From the NCBI GenBank assembly GCA_030386875.1, contig CM059571.1, forward strand, positions 22,500,355-22,564,354: a stretch of DNA of 64,000 nt, given 5' to 3'. The notes beneath the pieces were generated by a model. The model did not search any database. It was not told the origin of the DNA and saw nothing but the letters and a program-made list of their open reading frames with translations. The translations under genes were made by a program, and so were the position numbers. This DNA comes from Morinoia aosen (lineage: Eukaryota > Arthropoda > Malacostraca > Amphipoda > Talitridae). Every line of letters begins with the position of its first letter. Position 1 is the first letter of the stretch. Positions 1 through 9,930 of the stretch are shown here, in pieces.

Positions 1-179
1 CGTTTGAACGCCTGCATCGCAACAGATAAGGGTCGTATTAAATGATTTTTGTAGATACCTAACATAATTTTAAAATTTGTTTCTTGTGGTCATAACCATT
101 AAGGCTGTTTTTCTTATGTTCAAATTAAAAATATTTCTCTAGCTTCGAAATTTCATTGCGGAAATAATGCGCTGCTTAA

Positions 180-913
180 GGTTCCAATGTGGCTTAAAGA
201 TAATAAAGTATGCCTCAATATCGATAATCCATAATACATTATATTCTCATACAAGAGAAATGTGTCTCTTCCACGCATTAAAATTGGTGATGGTGAAATT
301 GAAAAAATCAACTCCTGTAAGTTCCTAGGGATTATAATAGATAACCATCTGACATTGAAAGAGCATATTGCATTATAAAAATCCGTTGGCATCTTTCATA
401 CGGTAAAAAATGTATTACCCGAAGATTTAAAAAAATACTTAATCGAACTATCATTTCACCATACCTACAGTACGGAATAGAAGCGTGGCATGGAACTGAT
501 AAAAATAAAACTAATTTAATTGCTCTTTAGACTGCAATAAAACAGCCATTAGAGCGGCAAAGAAACTAGAATATACCGTAATGCTTACACGAATGATTCA
601 TTCAAAAGTTTAAAAATACTTAAGCTTTTGGATCCCTACAAGCTCTCCATATGTAATTTCATGCATAAAACACTGACTGATGATGGCGATAGAGAACTCA
701 AACAATTATTAACTGCACAAACTGGCCATCGTGATCATTTAATCCGAAATATAAGTAACTTCATACTTCCGTATCATTCAAAATCTCGGTCTTCATAACA
801 GTGCCCTCTTCACTGGACCTAAGAATTGGAATGAGGTCCCTGCTGAGATCCGTGGAAAAAGTTCCTACAAAGCTTTCAAAACCAATCTTGAATCCCTCTT
901 CTTATCGAAATAG
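180..913 (+). pseudogene. Decayed non-LTR retrotransposon (CR1/Jockey-type LINE), ORF2 3' end
   Basis: This stretch encodes, with interruptions, the C-terminal part of a LINE reverse transcriptase. In frame 1 near 301-375 it reads CKFLGIIIDNHLTLKEHI, the thumb-region motif of CR1/L2/Jockey-type elements. A frame change near 470 gives YGIEAWHGTDKNK. Later come FKSLKILKLLDPYKLSI (about 600-650) and a C-terminal block NWNEVPAEIR...SYKAFKTNLESLF ending in TAG at 911-913, all typical of the last 150 residues of these ORFs. In-frame stops occur near 232, 376 and 478, with at least two frameshifts, so it cannot act. The left part lacks the palm and endonuclease domains, as expected for a 5'-truncated copy. 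The clade (CR1, Daphne or Jockey) is not resolved. Confidence 0.8.
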
Positions 914-1522
914 TTATCACATAGGGTAATTAAGTCAATTTTTTCTTGCTATATGACTTATCTTGATAAGATAATTTGCCATGATAAATGACATAGATCT
1001 TAGGGCTGCTATATACGAATCGTTTTCTAGAATATACTGTTCTCTTCTGGCCCATATTAACTACTTTTTTTAAAAATTCAGCATCGAATCAAGGGAAAAG
1101 CAACTTATTTGATCAGTCTAATAAGCCCCTAGGTTAAATAAATTAGGTTGAACATAACTGTACACCTTAAAAGATTAGATTATATGTTAGTTTAAACCTC
1201 CCTAACCGCTACAAAAAAGAGCGTATCAAAGAGAGGAAGGAGGAAGGCTCCATTTAGTATGGAGATAAGGGAATGCGGAATCTATGCAGAAGGAGCATAG
1301 AAACAGGAATTTGAGAAAGAAGTTCATGAAACAAGATAAAAGTTGAAGAAAAAAGTAGTAGATGCTGAAAATCAGGACAACAGTGAACCGAAAAAAGTGG
1401 TCCTTAACATAACCAAAAACATTTTATTTCGACAAAAAGAAGGCACACCTAACTCGCAGCGCGGGCCCTCACCCGTGTTCCCCCTGGGAGTGCTAATTCC
1501 CATAGAAACAATAGTTGTATCC
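914..1522. other. Unassigned spacer
   Basis: No gene recognised. The LINE's 3' untranslated region probably ends within the first ~150 bp. A purine-rich stretch (1210-1440) contains a 61-codon ORF with no recognisable motif. The last 80 bp before the palindrome are GC-richer than the surroundings. Confidence 0.4.
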
Positions 1523-1591
1523 CCCTGAGTGGTATACACCTAAAAGTAGTGTTGATTATCAACACTATTTATAGGTGTATACCCCTCAGGG
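1523..1591. repeat. 69-bp imperfect palindrome
   Basis: Two arms of about 33 bp are inverted around position 1557, where TGTTGATTATCAACA lies. The outer ends read CCCTGAG and CTCAGGG, with few mismatches. It sits 2 bp left of the much larger foldback at 1594. It could be a tiny terminal-inverted-repeat element or part of one compound foldback element. Confidence 0.75.
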
Positions 1592-1593
1592 TG

Positions 1594-2109
1594 ATTTTAA
1601 ACTGACTGTTGTCAAAACTAAAATTGCATTCAGCATGCAGAGCTCTAACGCATGTACTAATTCCATCTTCAGCACTGAAGATGAAACTATAACATTCCCA
1701 AACGTTAGCCATAAAAATAAATAAATTAAAATGTATATTTTTACTTTGATTCTCCTTTTTATCTTAAGCGTGAGATTCCCTAAGAATCGACCTATTGGAA
1801 ATTTAGCTGCTTGAAGGCTCGGATAAGTTCAGCGACTTCTAGGGCATCCTATAATGCCCTAGAAGTCGCTGAACTTATCCGGGCCTTCAAGCAGCTATAT
1901 TTCCAATAGGTCGATTCTTAGGGAATCTCACGCTTAAGATAAAAAGGAGAACCAAAGTAAAAATATACATTTTCATTTATTTATTTTTTATGGCTAACGT
2001 TTGGGAATGTTATAATTTCATCTTCAGTGCTGAAGATGGAATTAGTACATGCGTTAGAGCTCTGCATGCTGAATGCAATTTTAGTATTGACAACAGTCAG
2101 TTTAAAATA
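1594..2109. repeat. 516-bp near-perfect foldback palindrome
   Basis: The two halves are reverse complements of about 255 bp each, with a 6-bp centre (CCTATA, near 1848-1853). Direct comparison finds about seven differences (six substitutions and one single-base indel), roughly 97% identity. The outer ends are ATTTTAAACTGACTG and CAGTCAGTTTAAAAT. Smaller hairpins are nested in each arm, such as CATCTTCAGCACTGAAGATG near 1665 and its mirror near 2019. No coding sequence is seen. A transcript would fold into one long double-stranded hairpin. No clear target duplication is visible, so the element class is not decided. Confidence 0.9.
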
Positions 2110-2169
2110 TTAGATTCGTGCTCACTTCTTATTTTAAAGTCATAAATACATAAAATAAAACCTTCCTTA

Positions 2170-2890
2170 AATGCATAATGACATACGAAGCTACAAGCTT
2201 GTATTTTACACAAGTTCCTATCTCGCAACTATAAATGCAACTCCACGAGGGAGGTATGCGTCTGGCCTACGACATTTCCTTACCATGCCTCAAAAAGAGC
2301 CAAAAATCCATCAAAAGAAATGTGTTCTCATGAGTAAATCGAAAATTTGGAGAAATTTGTGATCTTTCGTACAATCTACTACAAAAAATAATACTAATAT
2401 CCGTCGCAGCTCGCGCCCTTTGAACGCATCGTCTTGCTCTCTACCTCACGCCCTCATCATGTTGAGGGAGTTCCACGTTATTAAGGTTCCCAGCTATCCT
2501 TTTTCACTTCGAAGAATACGCCTTTTTAATTTTAACCACTTGGGATCTTATTTATGTAACTTAGGTGAAATGTAAACTTTAGTTTCTCAGCATCTAATAA
2601 GGGTTGTAGGTTTTACATCAATTAACTTCTAACCATAGTGACTAAGTGTTTGTTCATAACGACATGCCTTCAAAGTTAGAAAGGGCTCAGCAGGCAGAAC
2701 ACTTCATGGGACATTAACGAGGGAGATTGACTAAGCAAGATCAGAACGACTAGTGTTCCTTTCTTAGGGTTATTTTGTGTTGTTTTAAAACTAATTTATT
2801 TAGAATTGGCTACAAAATGAATACAAGCGTCATGAATCATCATAACAGAATAGGAGATTTATCTTGCCTCGATTATATGTATCGATTAAC
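2170..2890 (+). repeat. Dispersed ~1-kb repeat, copy 1, left part (split by PLE)
   Basis: This region matches the reverse complement of about 35.39-36.09 kb. Shared blocks include a stretch around TCTGGCC...CCATGCCTC (2260-2290), the block near 2410-2520 around CTCTACC, the block GAGATTGACTAAGCAAGATCAG (2721-2742), and ATCTTGCCTCGATTATATGTAT just before the PLE. Identity is moderate, about 70-80% by eye. The right part of the same copy resumes at 5117. It has no recognised coding content, and the family is not recognised. Confidence 0.7.
2876..2890. repeat. Left target-site duplication of PLE (15 bp)
   Basis: TATGTATCGATTAAC, identical to 5117-5131. The uninterrupted host repeat at 35.4 kb (minus strand) has a single corresponding site reading TATGTATAATAACC. 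Confidence 0.85.
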
Positions 2891-2928
2891 ACTTATTGAT
2901 TTTCGTTTCGAGAAACGTAATCTGCATC

Positions 2929-3260
2929 AAAACAGAATAATTAAGGAGGGTAAAAACTTCATTCATGAAGTCTTCTTTATAAAAATAGAGCTTTCGAGTA
3001 AAAACTATACTCATCTTCAGTATCTGGAACAAAAATAAACATTCACAAATTATAGCATTAGGGTATATAAACACTGAAAATGTGATACAAGATTAAATGA
3101 GAGTCCTAATTTAAAATATACAGAGGTGAAGACGAATCTGCTTCATTTAACGTAGGCCTAGTGTGGTGAATAAGTATACTTTCTAACAGACGAATATCTA
3201 GTTTATTGCTATGGCCTACAATTTCGAAACAATTTTCAGTGATTGGGTGGTCAGCTGCAG
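2929..3260 (-). repeat. PLE inverted terminal copy (left arm)
   Basis: Reverse complement of 4785-5116, with scattered substitutions. It covers the end of the endonuclease coding region and the 3' non-coding part, including the hammerhead-like motif. It reads leftward. The first codons of the open stretch starting at 3206 are antisense to the endonuclease end and are not part of the real RT. Confidence 0.85.
2991..3020 (-). ncRNA. Hammerhead-like motif, inverted copy in PLE left arm
   Basis: Reverse complement of the motif at 5025-5054. It keeps both the CTGAAGATGAGTA strand and the TACTCGAAAG strand on the minus strand. Confidence 0.35.
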
Positions 3261-3261
3261 T

Positions 3262-4939
3262 AACACATATATTCGTTTTAGCGCGTAACTCCTATTTGTC
3301 AAAAATAAAAACTCTATTGGCCGATTCATCAAAATTTATTCTTTGTACTGGTGACTTAAAACAGGCTTTGTTCAAAATAGAAGATAAATTAACTAGATTT
3401 ATTGACAATATTTACTCGAAAGGCATTATTTCAGAAGATTTGAGAAAGATGCTGAAAACATCTGGTAGTAAATTTGGAATCATGTACGGTTTGCCAAAAA
3501 TCTACAAGAGGGACTTCCCTCTAAGACCGTTTTTATCAACCATTGGCACATCTAACTACAAATTATCGAAATTTTTAGTCTCTCTTTTGACTCAGATTTC
3601 AAGTAACTGCTATACTATTAAAGACTCTTTTTCATTTGTGCGAGAAATTTGCTCAATGCCGAATATGAACTATGTCATGGCAAGTTTTGACGTTGTATCC
3701 CTTTACACAAATTTCCTGTGAATGAGACAATTGAAATAGTGTTGTCAAAACTATTTACCAACAAGGACAGATTCAGTGGTTTTGACAGGCAAAGTTTCAA
3801 GAAACTGTTGGAATTGTGCACGAAAGATAATCTATTTTTGTTTGACGGCAACTTATATTCGCAGAGGGATGGTGCCCCAATGGGGGGTTGCGTTTCAACC
3901 ACTTTGGCTAATATATTTCTATCTCATCATGAACAGGTTTGGTTGAGCGAGTGTCCAATTTTGTTTCATTTTGCCTTTGTTCAGTTTTGTCCAGTTTTGC
4001 CTTTGTTCTATCGGAGATATGTTGACGATACTTTTGTTTTATTTAGGGATGCTAGTCACATTGCTTTATTCTTAGACTACTTGAATCGTGAACATTCCTC
4101 AATAAAATGCACGCATTAGAACGAAAAACTTAATAAACTCAATTTCTTGGACGTCTGCATAGAAAAAACTGCTAACTCGTTCAAAACTACCGTATTTCAT
4201 AAATTAACGAACACTGGCTAAGGAATGAAATATTATAGTGCAATTGATTTCAACTTCAAGTGCAATCTTATTTCTTGCCTTGTAGATAGAGCCTTTAAAT
4301 TTGTTCGACGTATGACTCTTTTTTAACACAGCTAGAATTTTTACGTTCATATTTTTGCAAAAATTCATTTCCCCTTTTTTTAATTGAAATTTTTTTTGTA
4401 GGACAATTGACTCTCCCCGTGTGCGAAAGACGGCTAATTTTTATGTGCCGAAAAAAATTTTGTACGTGTCTTTACCATATATGTCTATGTTTACCAATCG
4501 CTATGTAAAAAACGAAATGAAAACACTTTTCACTAAATTTTATCCACAAATTTTTCGCAATAGGTTCAGTGTTAGCAGTTTTTTCCGATTTGCTGATAGG
4601 ATGCCTAAGTTTCTGCAAAGCTGCGTTGTCTATAAATATAAGTGTGGCCAGTGTAATGCTACATATTGTGGGGAGACGACTCGCCACTTGGTGACGCGCA
4701 TAGTAGAACATAGGGGGTGTCAGTACGTCCTGCATGGGAGAGCTACCACCAACACTTTGCACAGCAGTATAAGAGACCACTCGCATGCAGCTGACCACCC
4801 AATCACTGAAAATAGTTTCGAAATTATAGGCCATAGCAATAAACTAGATATTCGTTTGTTAGACAGTATACTTATTCACCACACTAGGCCTACGTTAAAT
4901 GAAGCAGATTCGTCTGCACCTCTGTATATTTTAAATTAG
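3262..4939 (+). pseudogene. Penelope-type reverse transcriptase / GIY-YIG endonuclease, inactivated
   Basis: Broken single ORF of a PLE. Frame 2 up to 3721 gives the fingers and palm start: SSKFILCTGD, SGSKFGIMYGLPKIYKRDFP, RPFLSTIGTSNYKLSKFL and ASFDVVSLYTN. A one-base deletion near 3712 moves the reading to frame 1 (3718-4119), which holds DGAPMGGCVS and the catalytic YVDD (4018-4029). A short local duplication of TTTTGCCTTTGTTC lies just upstream of YVDD. Stops at about 4117-4119 and 4219 and another frame change precede frame 2 (4421-4939). That part carries the Penelope endonuclease: YKYKCGQCNATYCGETTRHL (about 4633-4692), then RIVEHRG. The N-terminal region is missing. In intact elements the protein copies element RNA and nicks the target. 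Confidence 0.9.
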
Positions 4940-5116
4940 GACTCCCATTTAATCTTGTATCACTTTTTCAGTGTTTATATACCCTACTGCTATAATTTGT
5001 GAATGTTTATTTTTGTTCCAGATACTGAAGATGAGTATAGTTTTTACTCGAAAGCTCTATTTTTATAAAGAAGACTTCAGGAATGAAGTTTTTACCCTCC
5101 TTAATTATTCTGTTTT
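4785..5116 (+). repeat. PLE 3' terminal region (right arm)
   Basis: The 3' end of the element. It starts inside the GIY-YIG coding region, passes the stop at 4937-4939 and ends at the right target duplication. Its inverted partner is 2929-3260. Confidence 0.85.
5025..5054 (+). ncRNA. Hammerhead-ribozyme-like motif in PLE 3' region
   Basis: The motif CTGAAGATGAGTA is followed by a loop and TACTCGAAAG. CTGAAGA fits the hammerhead core CUGANGA, and GAAA follows the closing stem (GAGTA/TACTC). One extra U lies between CUGAAGA and the stem, which canonical hammerheads lack. PLEs are known to carry hammerhead motifs, which supports the call. Self-cleavage of this form is not shown, and helices I and III were not resolved. 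Confidence 0.35.
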
Positions 5117-5131
5117 TATGTATCGATTAAC
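5117..5131. repeat. Right target-site duplication of PLE (15 bp)
   Basis: Identical to 2876-2890. Sequence to its right resumes similarity to the host repeat (ATTC..AATGTGAT..CTCC), so this is the true right boundary of the PLE. Confidence 0.85.
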
Positions 5132-5450
5132 TTTGATTCAGAATGTGATCAGCCTCCCCCGCTTAAGCATCACCGACGCACAGAAGGACTCGTAAGATCA
5201 ATATTGCAATCATGTCTAAATAGTATCTCTCTCAACAGCTTTGAAATATATAGTTGTTACCGTTCAATAGTGAAATTTGTGCACTCTCATATTTCAATTC
5301 CCTTCGTAAGTTAGGAAGAATGAGAGTGTAGAGCGGAAAAGATGAAGCGAAATTTGTATATGATATTGATCATAGTGAAAATGCATACATAGATGATAGC
5401 CTTAAAAAACGGCATTACTGATGCCTTCGACACACGCTTAGTGAAGAAAA
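5132..5450 (+). repeat. Dispersed ~1-kb repeat, copy 1, right part
   Basis: Continues the repeat interrupted by the PLE. It matches the reverse complement of about 35.05-35.37 kb. Shared segments include CATTCTTCCTAACTTA (on the minus strand), ACAACTATATATTnCAAAGCTGTT and the segment around CGGCATTACTGATGCC (about 5411-5430). No gene seen. Confidence 0.7.
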
Positions 5451-6896
5451 TTGTTTGCTGGGAGCAGTGAACACCAAATACCAAATTCCTCTACTGCCCC
5501 CAATAGAGGCTGTGGGCAGTGGATACCAAATATCATAGTAAAATTATTCCTAAAAGAATGCTACGGTGAGATGAAAAGCCACCTTCACAGTCTCTTTCAT
5601 ATCTGGTGCCGCAACGGTAAAATATAACAGCCTAATAAGAAACAAAATATACGCGTTTACCAATGTATATGAGTATAAAATACCAATGTTCTCATTGGTA
5701 TTTTACCAAAAATACAAATGTTCTCTCAAACATTATAATTTTTACTCATAAGATTTGATTTCCTCTTCATTACTGTTTTTTTTAGTTTTCTTTTATTCTT
5801 TGTATGAACTTGACTCTTTCGCTTTTCTTTATAAACTGCTCAACAACTAATCTCAGCATATACGTGGTTCCAGAGCTGTCTACGTAGTGTAACTTGAAAT
5901 CTTGATCAGGGTTTTCCCTCTAGTTTTATTTGTTTTTGTTTTTTATCGATTTGAAAGTCAATAAGTAAAAATTTTGAGGTGGTTCTCTATATTAAATGAT
6001 ATTTTATGTCATCAGGGAATAAAAATAATTCATTTTGTTGAAGATTGTGCGAGACACAATTTGAAAAAAACAATACTGTATTTGCAACCCAGAAAAATAA
6101 GTTCTACACGCTGTTTGCGCAGTAATAACTCAGTGAACTGTCATAACCAACGTATGTTCCTGAATATTAGCAGCGACTAATGTCAGCTCATCAAGAGACT
6201 GGTTTTCATCTTGGTAAATATACGCTGGGCGATCCCAATTAACCATTCGATAAAATTACCCCAATCCCGGAATAGATCTTATTCTTACCTCAGAAGCGAC
6301 AAGACTTGTCAAATTGTGCCCATGATTCTCAATGTTAAAGATTGGATCCTCCTATGAATAAAATTAAATATCGATTGTAAATTTTCCAAGTTAACATGAT
6401 AAGCCATTTTTCTAGCTTGTTGAAGAAGCGCCTGACGCAATACCAGCACAACTACAGGCTCTGCTCACATCGCAGTGGTAAATCAACTGACGCCAGCATT
6501 CATTGATGGATCAATGGGCTTTTAGAGAATACGTCTACCTTCCAAAGGTATATTCTAACCATCAACCTATCGAATAATACCCTGGCGGTAACTCCTTGTA
6601 CCACGGAGTATGACAGACCCTCTGATATTAGATACAAAATTACATCAAAGGAAACAAACATTATTATTATATTTAATCAGTGAGGCATCACTTATCAAAA
6701 CAATCGCTTTGTGATAAACGGGAAGAAACATGAAATAAAAGTAATTTATAATAGTTAATATTAAAATTCTTAACAAAGTGGCAGGAGTACTCATTTTACT
6801 GGAGTTGTATCATGTCTTTCAAATACTTAAAATGCCATCAGAAATAGTAGGATAGTGTAAGCTTAAGGAATAGAAGTGAAGATATGAAAGATCTAT
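5451..6896. other. Unassigned region with one strong hairpin
   Basis: No gene recognised. At 5677-5704 a perfect 12-bp stem, AAAATACCAATG and its complement, closes a TTCT loop. A 68-codon ORF at 5974-6180 shows no known motif. The remainder is AT-rich, with a slightly GC-richer patch around 6430-6610. Confidence 0.5.
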
Positions 6897-7848
6897 TTAC
6901 CACGAGCATGTGCATAGTTCTAAGTGAAACTCATGCATAAAATGAATATCGGACAATAAACAACAGTAGGATTGCGGGCCAAATAAGCTGCGAGGCTTCG
7001 ATGGCCACCTATCGCATCTATTATCCTCTTGCAGGCATTTGCATCTCTGATGACTGTTTTCGGAATTGCAGTTCGTCCTGAAAATCTTAGCACGTGGAGC
7101 TCTGCTTTTATTTGTTTTAATGCTGACAACTTTTGTGAGCCCGATATTCAGTTTAACAGTGACTTTCGTGGCTGTCGTCTTCTTATAGTTCGTCAAGATC
7201 CTTTTCAATGACCCTCCGACAAACCATTTAGTCCACGCTGTGATTTAGCAGATGGTGTTTTTCCACTTTTGCTGCATTCGGTATGAATCTTCGATATGAT
7301 GGTGCTTGAAAAATTAAACACCGGCTTTCTTGGTAACGGACACTCAATGCACGAGTACCAACAATTTTTAATTAAGCGTGTATACTCGTATTGGTCAGAC
7401 AAAATGCTCTCACAACACAAAATGCTTTCCTGACGGCTGGCACTTGCAACGTATTGAGGACATTGTACTTTGAACAATAATTATAAATGGTAACATTTAC
7501 TAGCGTTGAGATTACTGGTAGCTTCTTTGCCTGCGACATTGTCGCCTTGAATACAAAACCGAATCCATGCTCATAAACCTGCTGCCCAGTCTACGCAGGA
7601 AAACACTTTGAGCACTTACACTTGCAGCACTGTACTTATTCTGCTCTCGATCTTTAAAGATTATAATATTTAATTAATCTCGCTGTGAACAGATGATTGC
7701 CATTCTGAATGACAGGTCGAGTGCCGTAAGTCATCCAGTCCGCGTCCCTTCGTCCGTTGCGCAACCTAACACCCTTTCGAGGGATATTTCGGGCCAATCT
7801 TCTTGGACGCTCCTGCTGATCATAGTCACGTTTGGTCCACGTCTTCAT
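6897..7848 (-). pseudogene. Possible decayed coding region, unidentified
   Basis: Three minus-strand open stretches (7848-7654, 7477-7205, 7208-6897 or its alternative frame 7129-6920) lie in a row in GC-richer DNA than the flanks. The first starts with a true ATG and is basic, with RRLARNIPRKG and DWMTYGTRPVIQNGN. The last contains KTVIRDANACKRIIDAIGG. They could be the broken remains of one transposon or gene, but I recognise no domain. The evidence is only open frame, codon appearance and co-orientation. Confidence 0.25.
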
Positions 7849-7965
7849 TCCGTTCCGTAGTCGACGCCTTATAGGTTTGCTACTGGTGAGCTTGGCACTG
7901 GCAGGCTGGTGATGCTAGGATGGACTAACTAAACATTTAGCAACTCACATTTTCCTGGTTTAGTA

Positions 7966-7996
7966 CTATTACTAGCACTTACGCGCTCTATAACTA
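7966..7996 (+). repeat. Single unit of the 28-bp repeat
   Basis: TATTACTAGCACTTACGCGC followed by TCTATAACTA matches the tandem unit found at 9760-9870. The isolated copy lies 1.8 kb to the left of the array. Confidence 0.6.
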
Positions 7997-9589
7997 CATA
8001 TGGCCTATATTGATTTTACTGTTGTCAACTATTTTAAAAATTTCGTTGCCACATTTAAGTAATAGTGTCACGAGAAAAGGTCCCGCCTCCTTACTAATTT
8101 ACATTAGTAAGAAGATCAGGTTCTCGGAATTGAGGGGTTGGCTTCACCTCCATGAAATGCATAGACAACACAAAAAAAAACCAACACAAAAAAAACTCAT
8201 GGACAATCATCAACATTACAGCACATATACTAAAACAAAGCGTTACTCACCGATGATGGTTGACTCGACTCAAATTAGCGCGTTTCTGTGCGCTATTTTG
8301 TCTCGGTGAGCTGTGATGCTAGCGTTAACGGGGTTTTTAAACGCCATTAAATGCTAAAGAAACTTTATAATGGAACACCCTGGTACAAAGCATTAACCAT
8401 AATTACTGGAACTGTAAGTAACACATATTGACAAACACTACTCTGCCTAATTGACCGGTCAATTTCTCCAAGTAAATTACACATCGAACACATATAATGA
8501 AATAATGCCTAACTGTCGGGTTGGCGCATTCCAACGGCACAATGGATGGCTATTTGGCCTCGGCTCACTACTTCTTTCGCCCACGAGCAGCTTCAGTTCA
8601 ATCCCTGTTTCATACACAGTGCATATACTGTCTTTGGACGTTTTCATGAAGAGGTCGTACTTGCAATCAATAGGAACAACCGCCCTCCTGTAGGGCAACA
8701 AAATTTTGACGATTACTTTGGTTCTACAATTTTCTCATACATATATATATATGCACATATTCCACATTCAATTCAACTGCACCAATTTTCTTTTACGTTA
8801 TATGAACCTATCGTTTCCAGCGGTATCTATCGTAACAAAAGAACGAGTCTTACCCGCCCTGACGAAGCTACTAAAAATTTTCTTTTAAACGTCCTCCTCG
8901 GTACGGGACCTTCTCCCCTCTGCAAAACAAAATGTAAACTTTTAATTTGTTGATTCAAGAAAAATATATTTTAACAGGTTTCGCTTCTCACTTATTTTTC
9001 TGAGTATAACATTTTTAAGTCGACTCCTATTCACGACGCAGAGTATAACATTTTAAGTTAATGCCTAGCCACGACGCACCTTATCGAGAGGCTCGCAAAA
9101 ACTCACTGACTCTTGTTTTTCGTGATAGCCAAAGTGTTCTTTTGGGGCTACCCTCTTTCCAATCAGGACCAATGGTACCTCTCGTGCACTTCTAAACACT
9201 CGCCTACTCTGTCCCATTGGCTGTTCTCGAGGTTGCACGCATCCTATTCGCTGTGAGAAGAACACGAATTTTCCCGCCCATATTTTGCGAGGTGATCTTG
9301 AAGTCAAAACCCGTTGGCGAGCAGGCTTCCCACGACTCTAACCCTACCCTTGACTAGGCCTATGGTCAATAAATTTTGCCCTTGTGGTAACACAACACTG
9401 TCCCTCTTGTTCGAGCTCTCGAGGTCTGATTACAAAGCAAAACATTAGCCCCAACTCGAGTTCACGCTTCGCTCACCCGATACATAAATCTATGTTGAAT
9501 GTAAACATTCAAGCCTACACACAAGAAACTTCGCGTGTTCCTCGTCCGCGAAACGCCGGAAGAGCCATATCGAAACTGCCTTGAGTGCT
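7997..9589. other. Unassigned region; CCAAT-rich patch at 9.12-9.32 kb
   Basis: No coding sequence recognised. The patch 9120-9320 is GC-richer and holds CCAATCAG (9159), CCAAT (9169) and an inverted ATTGG (9216). This is promoter-like spacing, but there is no TATA box or adjoining exon I can defend. An 80-codon minus ORF across it has no known motif. ORFs at 8010-8309 and 8546-8953 also look random. Confidence 0.3.
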
Positions 9590-9745
9590 ATTCTTACCTG
9601 AACCTTAGTTATGCTATATCTCGAAAACTAAGCATTTACAGGCATAATCTCATTCATGTCAAACGTCTTAAAATGTCTCCAATTACCTAATTGTGGCCAC
9701 AAAATTGTCAAAATCGTTGACGACAATAAAATAAATATTGACCCT
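9590..9745 (+). repeat. Diverged dispersed repeat, related to 17.83-17.96 kb
   Basis: Shares ATTCTTACCTGAAC, TATATCTCGAAAA and a CATTCATG...AAATGTnCTCC segment, in the same order, with 17836-17925. That region lies inside the nested 539-bp element, so this may be an old copy of its right half. No clear terminal repeats remain here. Confidence 0.5.
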
Positions 9746-9759
9746 ATATAATACCAGGA

Positions 9760-9930
9760 CTTACATGCTCTATAAATATACATTACTAGAACTTACGTGC
9801 TCTATAACTATTACTAGAACTTACGTGCTCCATAACTATTACTAGCACTTACGTGCCCTAGAAATATTACTGCTCTTTTGGGCTTGCATAACTATAACTA
9901 CTACTACTCTTTTAGGCTTGCATTACTATT
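9760..9930 (+). repeat. 28-bp tandem repeat array
   Basis: About four units of ACTTACGTGCTCTATAACTA plus TTACTAGA. The first is a 32-bp variant, then two good 28-bp units, then a degenerate one. It degrades rightward into TACTGCTCTTTTGGGCTTGC-type repeats up to about 9930. Confidence 0.75.

Larger units (their letters stand above)
2891..5116 (+). mobile_element. Penelope-like element (PLE), 5'-truncated, with inverted partial copy
   Basis: A 2,226-bp insertion with a Penelope-type reverse transcriptase followed by a GIY-YIG-type endonuclease. It is bounded by a 15-bp direct repeat, TATGTATCGATTAAC, at 2876-2890 and 5117-5131. The other copy of the host repeat at 35 kb lacks the insertion at the corresponding point. 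The last 332 bp (4785-5116) recur inverted at 2929-3260, the known PLE habit of carrying an inverted partial terminal repeat. About 38 bp (2891-2928) lie outside that inverted arm and resemble the short tail seen at one end of Penelope insertions. The coding region has frameshifts and stops, so the copy is dead. Confidence 0.9.

Noticed and set aside
153-392. 79-codon minus-strand ORF
   Set aside because: Antisense shadow of the LINE RT thumb region, which reads with known motifs on the plus strand.
2886-3074. 62-codon minus ORF, also seen as a plus ORF at 4971
   Set aside because: Both are translations of the PLE inverted arms beyond the endonuclease stop; not a separate gene.
4472-4834. 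120-codon minus ORF inside the PLE
   Set aside because: Antisense to the endonuclease coding region; its openness reflects the sense codons.
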